From contig WTXI01000326.1 in NCBI GenBank assembly GCA_022376515.1, forward strand, positions 1 to 38,976: a DNA stretch of 38,976 bases, read 5' to 3'. The stretch comes from Lactifluus volemus. Lineage: Eukaryota > Basidiomycota > Agaricomycetes > Russulales > Russulaceae. The position numbers were made by a program, and so were the translations under genes. The first letter of the stretch is position 1. Each line of letters starts with the position of its first letter. The notes beneath the pieces were generated by a model. That model did no database searches. It saw only the letters and a list, made by a program, of their open reading frames with translations, and was not told the origin of the DNA. Shown in pieces: positions 34,292 through 38,976 of this stretch.

Positions 34292-34740
34292 ACGTCTCCT
34301 GGCTCTGCAGCCCAGCTGAGGTGATCATGCACCTGATAGAACATTATGGAACTCTCAGCGTCACGGTACATGGCATCTGCCGTTTGTATATATCAGCGTC
34401 TTGAATCTCATTAATCACGCTCGTGTCACTTTGACATTCCTAACAAGCGACGTCGAACTGGGTTCCCATGTTGGTGAGTTGGCATTCCCCGGCCTGCACA
34501 GACCAACTACTGGCAGTTTGTGGCTCTTAGCGAGCACGGTCACGGTCTATCTACATCTAGATGCACCAAGAGCTGCTGATTGACTGAATGTATCTCAGTA
34601 GCCTAGTGCTTGGGCATATTGCACTAAGCATCATTTAGGCTAGTGCATACATGTGGTGCCTCGCCTTGTGTTTGGTAATCCGATATGAAGGAAATCCGAT
34701 GAATAAGCACTGATAGAAGCATCCTCTCTTCATTTGCTAC

Positions 34741-35600
34741 TCATTACTCATGGACTCATCAAAGTTACGCTGTCGAAACAATGCAACCAGATTTCCTAGG
34801 GGGCACTCAGGAGTCCCAATTCAAAACACGAGGTGAACGGGTGACACTGACGATGTATCCAACTTTGTGCGGAAGTGGTAGCAGTACGGAGGAAACGATA
34901 GATAGGAGCTGAGCCTCTGCTTTAATGCATGGAGGCCAAATCAGGTCGATCCCTCAGGGATCGGCATATTTCAAGCCGCCACGACTTTGCCACACGGTGA
35001 AAAGCTAAACACGTCGGCTTGCTTTGTCAGATATTGTGTACTTATGAATCGGGATGACCCAGGGCATCCCGACCCATGGCCACGTTGCCTGTTGGAGGGG
35101 CGGGCGCTGCCCCAAGGAGGGATGTTTGTGATTATCTCAGCGTCGGGTAACTGTACACAGGGTTGTCATGATACCGCATCGGATCCGGGATCCGATGAAA
35201 CTCAGTATCCGATACCCAAAAACATCACATCAGGGCCTGATACCGCCTGATACATAGGCAACGCGGGAAATTCCTCCTTATTTTGGAAGGTGGGTGTCAC
35301 ATGTTCTCGAAAAATGCATTACGCTACCATACTTCCCAAGAATGGACTAAGTACTCGCTTATGCATGTACACGCAATATACATGTGATGTGAATTTCCCC
35401 TGACCCCCCATCGGATATGTATCTGATACTTGATGGATCAGGTGATGGCCGATGCACGCTGATTGCAGGATCAGGCCGATACTGACAACCTGTCAATTTG
35501 TACGTAATGTACCCTGACCTGGAGGTTAGGGTTGGGGTCACCGCGTCGCTTGCCTTCTGGTTGGCACGCTCCCCAGTCACCACCCCACCACCACTACCAC
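34741..35600. other. intergenic, with palindrome and GATAC-rich patch
   Basis: There is no convincing gene. 35165-35490 is unusual: it contains a 21-bp palindrome and many short ATCCGAT/ATCGGAT, TGATAC and GATACC motifs in both orientations, as found in decayed inverted-repeat elements. Confidence 0.4.
35177..35197. repeat. 21-bp palindrome
   Basis: CATCGGATCC, a central G, then GGATCCGATG form perfect 10-bp arms. It could be a protein-binding site or the core of a small inverted-repeat element. Confidence 0.8.
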
Positions 35601-35610
35601 AATGACACAT

Positions 35611-36460
35611 CCATCAAGATCTCATTTCCTCCAATTCTTTGTTACCATGGACCCTCTCGTCTTGGTGATGTGAGTGTTGGAGCCTTGGAGGGACGGCGTG
35701 GCACTCGGGAGGTGCGTCCTTTCTGAGTGCTGCAAGGTGTGTGTTACTCTAAAATTGTCATCCCTTGGCCATTGACAACTTAAAGTCATCAGTGCCCTTC
35801 AGCTCTTGCTCCTCAACATCTTTTGTGCTCAGAGGGGTCATTTGCACGGCATCAGGTCACGCTGGCGGCGCGGTTGCAGTCGTTCAAGTATCCGACGCCA
35901 ACGACTGAGCCATTCGATCCTCATCAGGGATTTCAGATCATTTACTCACTTGGTAGAGGTGCCGGTGCCGGGTTATTCCAGTTTTCAGCCCTGCCATCTC
36001 CGTTTGGAAACGGTTGTTGAACTTCCCCGCTCACGCCTGCCCCGTGGCCGCGCTTATCTTGGTTTCCTTGAGGAAAAAAAAGCCCACCGTGCGTGATGGT
36101 GCGCCACCGCCGCTTATGGACCAAGTCCAGTCTCCTCCACCCAATGGTGGAGCGTTTATGCCGCCATCCTTGCCTATGACGCCTGCCACACCGATAAAGG
36201 CTTTACGGAGACGTGCATCGTTGTTGCGAGGTCAAGGTGAATGCGTGTCTCCCCAGGCACATGGTCATGCCAATTTTCTGCCCCGACCCACTCGTCCCCG
36301 TCCTCACCCTCGCCGATGCCTCCTCGCCCCTTGTTGCCCACACTCGACCCGCTCGTCCCCGTCCCCACTTGCCCGTGTACACCTTCCTCGGCGGCCCATC
36401 CCCATCTGCATGGACGTCCACCTGCTCACGCCCGCACTGGAATGAAAATCAGGACTTAGA
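35611..36460 (+). other. Pro/Arg-rich region, possible decayed gene
   Basis: Following a CACCACCAC-type leader there is an ATG at 35601, and the pyrimidine-rich stretch 36100-36430 encodes Pro-rich peptide in several frames (for example PPPNGGAFMPPSLPMTPATP at 36140-36200). A short direct repeat, CTCGTCCCCGTCC, occurs at 36289 and 36350. No frame is continuous and no family is recognised. It may be a degenerate low-complexity gene. Confidence 0.25.
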
Positions 36461-36970
36461 GTTGAAACGAAGAGAGAACGAGTTTATGCGAAGAAGGGGA
36501 GAAAAGGGCGCAAAAGGTCACACTTACAAGTGTGCATTCGAAGCATCTAAGTCACAGTCCATAGTAACTACTAAGTACTGTACTCATATAGCTACTGATT
36601 GCAAGAACACATAAAAATGGGGTGAAACGACTAAGAATGAAGCGAGACAAGTTGCTCGTCTTGGCTGCTGCCCCGGACTCGGAGCCGGTGCGCTTGATCT
36701 GGACGTGAGGCTGCGGCCTCGTGAAACTCGAGGGGACACCTCAAAATTAGGCTGCCACATTATCGTCAGGGTCTGAGGGTCTGTAAGGCATGTGAGGACA
36801 TACCCTTACCCTTACCCCATAAAAATTACTCTACCCTCAACCTCAATCCTTGGGGGATGGGGTTGACCTAAGTGATTACTCTCCATTGTACGTTAAATAG
36901 TACTCTCTGTTGCGCGAGTCTGCCCGTCCACAATTCCCTCCTTGACTTACTTTTCCTTCCACACGTCACC
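36461..36970. other. upstream region of the MLKL-like gene
   Basis: No gene was recognised. The last 70 bases before the ATG at 36971 are CT-rich, as in many fungal promoters. ACCCTTACCCTTACCCC at about 36800 is not the canonical fungal telomere repeat. Confidence 0.4.
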
Positions 36971-37898
36971 ATGTCACTACCGCTACCACTACGCAACCAC
37001 CACTCTCGCATCCAGAGTTCTGACCCCTCTCGCCACTCAAGTACTTCTTCAGTCGGCTCAGGAACGATTTCTCCTCCGACTTATGACACAGACAAAAAGG
37101 TCCCCGTTCGAGAGCTTCTTGGCCTCACCAATCCTGGGAGTGGCTACCATCCAGCTACAGAGGCGATCAGGTATCTCCTTCAGGCCGTGGGACGCGATGT
37201 CGTGTCCTTCCGTCGCAACACCCAGGTCTCGTACATGTTCGTGGAACGTGCACGAGACCTCGTCAACGCGATCAACAAGTACATAGAAAAAGTGGAAAAT
37301 AGTTGCGATCCAGACTGGGATAGCTTTATGAAGTTTGTGATGGCTATCGAGCCACTAGAGGAGTAAGCTCATCCGGAGTCCGATCACCTGTGAGACGTGC
37401 GTACTGATGTAGTGCCTTGTGCCCAGTATCTTGTTCAAACTTCTCGCCGTCACGGAAGATGAGAAAGAGGGATACTTCTCTAGCACACAGTCCGTCATAA
37501 AATGCATTATATCAGTCGAAATCTGGGCCAAGAACAGAGATGAGCTCTTGTACGCTCTCGAAGCTGTCGATACCCGTCGGGAACTTGTAGTAAGACGAGC
37601 ATGCAATACACGTAAGTTGTGCGTGTGCTCATATAAATCTAGAATCTTTTAGACAGGCCCAACACTGGTCTTCGCAAAGAGGAGCGCCAGGAGGCACAAA
37701 GTCATGATGACAGGACGCTTCTCATAGAGATAAGGGATACATTTCACAAGCTCTCCGGCAATACGAAGTATGTGTCAATGCGTATCCTTGGTTCATCTGT
37801 TTTCCAACGCTACACGCAGGTTTCCTGCTTATGTGTCAAGAGTGAAAACCTCTTTGGAGACGCTGCAGGCGAAAGTCATTCGCGGGTCTCATCCAGAC
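36971..37898 (+). CDS. protein with MLKL-like helical N-terminal domain, 3' part missing or not found
   Basis: Four exons join in phase: 36971-37362, 37427-37611, 37653-37767, 37820-37898 (257 codons). After a Ser-rich start (MSLPLPLRNH, then SSTSSVGSGTISPP), residues about 45-230 form a helical bundle with ATEAIRYLLQAVGRDVVSF, ARDLVNAINKYIEK, VIKCIISVEIW and DRTLLIEIRDTFHKLS. This resembles the MLKL N-terminal/Cbl-type four-helix domain used at the front of fungal STAND and kinase proteins, where it is thought to act as a membrane-disrupting or adaptor module. The expected downstream effector or NTPase region is absent. Past a donor at 37899 only 34 more codons are open (37941-38042), overlapping the next gene, so the gene is probably truncated by it. 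Confidence 0.55.
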
Positions 37899-37983
37899 GT
37901 AAGGTTCACGTTCACGCAGAGAGTATTCACTGATCGGCAGGTCCTTCTTGCCTCTTACCTTCATCATCGTTGTCTTTCCCACG

Positions 37984-38976
37984 ATGCCTTACCCCCCCGT
38001 CCTCTGCAAAGTCGACTATCAACAAGCTCACACAGATGCTGAGTCTGGCGTTCCAGGTGCCCGGGAAGCCCTGGAGGCTGCTTGCGTGGTCCTGAAGAAC
38101 GTGCCCATCGGGGACGAAGCTGCGGTGGAGGCTGCCCTCAAGGCGGCCCTACTAGCGGCCACGTCAGCAACTTTCCCTCCCTCCCTGCCCCCCCCCCTCC
38201 CCGCCCCGGCTACTGCAACCCCCTCGGAAGCAACAACCCGGTTGGCTCGGCTGTTGGCGGTGGCCAGTGTTCCCCCTCCCTCTCTCTCAGAGGCCCCTCC
38301 CCTGTCCCCTACTGGACAGCAGGATGAGTCTGGCCCTTCTAATTCCCACAAATTTTACCCTCCCCGGGTTTTTACTGGGACCCCCATTTCTCAGCCCACC
38401 TCAATGCCCACCATGGATACTTTGGATGGCGGGGCAGAGCCCCTTCCCTCGACTCACTACTTTCCCCCGGGCAAGCGGCTGGCCAAGAAGAAGGCAATTG
38501 CTGTGGATGCAGAAATCTCCATTTTCGACATCTACAACATCTTCCGTCATCGTTGGTTCCTCTCTGTGGACGACCTCAAGGCGAACACCCTCTCAGCTCA
38601 AAAGGCCGAAGATGGAAAAATTTCCTGGGTTGAGTTTACTCCCCAGTTCCACGCTCACCTGGTCAAGTGTGCTGTTGCGCTTGTGCCTCGCCCCATCAAA
38701 AAGGTGAAACAGGTGATGTTTGGCTTCATTTTAGAGCTTCTCAATGGCGAAGGCCCGACGGCCTTCTTCGATCTCACAAAAGGTCAATGGCATCAGACCC
38801 GTGCCCAAAAAGGAGAAGAAGTGTCTTGCATGGAAAAGGAATCGCGCATCGAGGCAAGAACGCTGGAAAGCTGCGGAAGAAGCGGTTGAAGGCAGACCAC
38901 AACGGCAATGCCAGCAGTGCGGACACAAGTTCGCCTCTCGGAAAGCTGCGAAGAGACACCGATGTCAAGGCTCAGA
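37984..38976 (+). CDS. unrecognised Pro/Ala-rich protein with zinc-finger-like end (partial)
   Basis: The start at ATG 37984 (MPYPPVLCK) is followed by an Ala/Pro-rich region (AALKAALLAATS, PPPLPAPA), a disordered linker, and a more conserved-looking domain (EISIFDIYNIFRHRWF, KVKQVMFGFILELLNGEG). The first frame ends at 38889. Splicing at 38782/38859, or a frameshift there, leads to a frame open to the window end with CQQCGHKFASRKAAKRH-type Cys/His spacing resembling a zinc finger. I do not recognise the family. Length, composition and abrupt position within the preceding gene suggest a mobile-element gene, which is inference only. Confidence 0.5.

Larger units (their letters stand above)
25160..34740. 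repeat. segmental duplication, copy B
   Basis: This is a second copy of the receptor / FIST-like block in the same orientation, offset by about 24.8 kb at the receptor stop. It lacks the transposon and the 990-bp insert of copy A and has its own 910-bp LTR at 33378-34287. Left homology begins near CAAAGTGC at 25180, aligned with position 385. Confidence 0.9.

Noticed and set aside
36795..36815. Interstitial telomere-like ACCCTTACCCTTACCCC
   Set aside because: The usual fungal telomere unit is TTAGGG/CCCTAA; this is CCCTTA, only two to three units, within C-rich sequence.
1..38976. tRNA or rRNA genes
   Set aside because: GGTTCGAA-like stretches (for example near 11950 and 34250) lie in coding or LTR sequence and do not fold with acceptor and anticodon arms.

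Overview
The window looks like nuclear DNA of an Agaricomycete fungus. Genes carry many short GT-AG introns (about 39-63 nt), and the families present (NACHT-WD40 STAND receptors with a C2 front end, a KDZ transposase, MLKL-like helical proteins) are typical of mushroom-forming and Rhizoctonia-like fungi. A Rhizoctonia/Ceratobasidium relative is my best guess, from protein flavour only. No rRNA, tRNA or CRISPR was found.

Layout. A roughly 8-9 kb block occurs twice in the same orientation, at about 345-8308 plus 21188-22890 (copy A) and about 25160-34740 (copy B). Each block holds a C2-helical-NACHT-WD40 receptor gene on the minus strand and, divergently on the plus strand, a decayed gene resembling FIST-domain proteins. 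Receptor A (948-6484) is a pseudogene with at least six disruptions. Receptor B (25730-31304) can be joined through nine exons into about 1,707 codons and is spoiled by a single missing base near 29360. Both keep an open reading frame over 14 near-identical 43-residue WD40 repeats.

The FIST-like gene of copy A is split by a 12,879-bp DNA transposon (8309-21187). Copy B gives the empty site. The element has a perfect 7-bp target duplication (GCCCATC), inverted arms of about 2.0 and 2.5 kb filled with CpG-dense arrays, and three minus-strand genes: a KDZ-superfamily transposase (15266-18816, 11 exons, 1,006 residues, open throughout), an unrecognised 287-residue protein (13062-14011), and a roughly 510-585-residue member of a conserved agaricomycete protein family (10737-12750). 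The transposase promoter and its first codons lie inside the inverted arm, so a truncated second copy points inward from the left end and stops at an LTR-like fragment.

The FIST-like gene of copy B carries a 910-bp solo LTR (33378-34287, TSD GTGC). The right end of the window holds intergenic sequence, a gene with an MLKL-like helical N-terminal region (from 36971) that loses a recognisable continuation at about 37900, and a partial Pro/Ala-rich gene with a zinc-finger-like end that runs off the window (37984-38976). The order of events suggested is: block duplication, then the KDZ insertion in A and the LTR insertion in B, with decay of both receptor copies.
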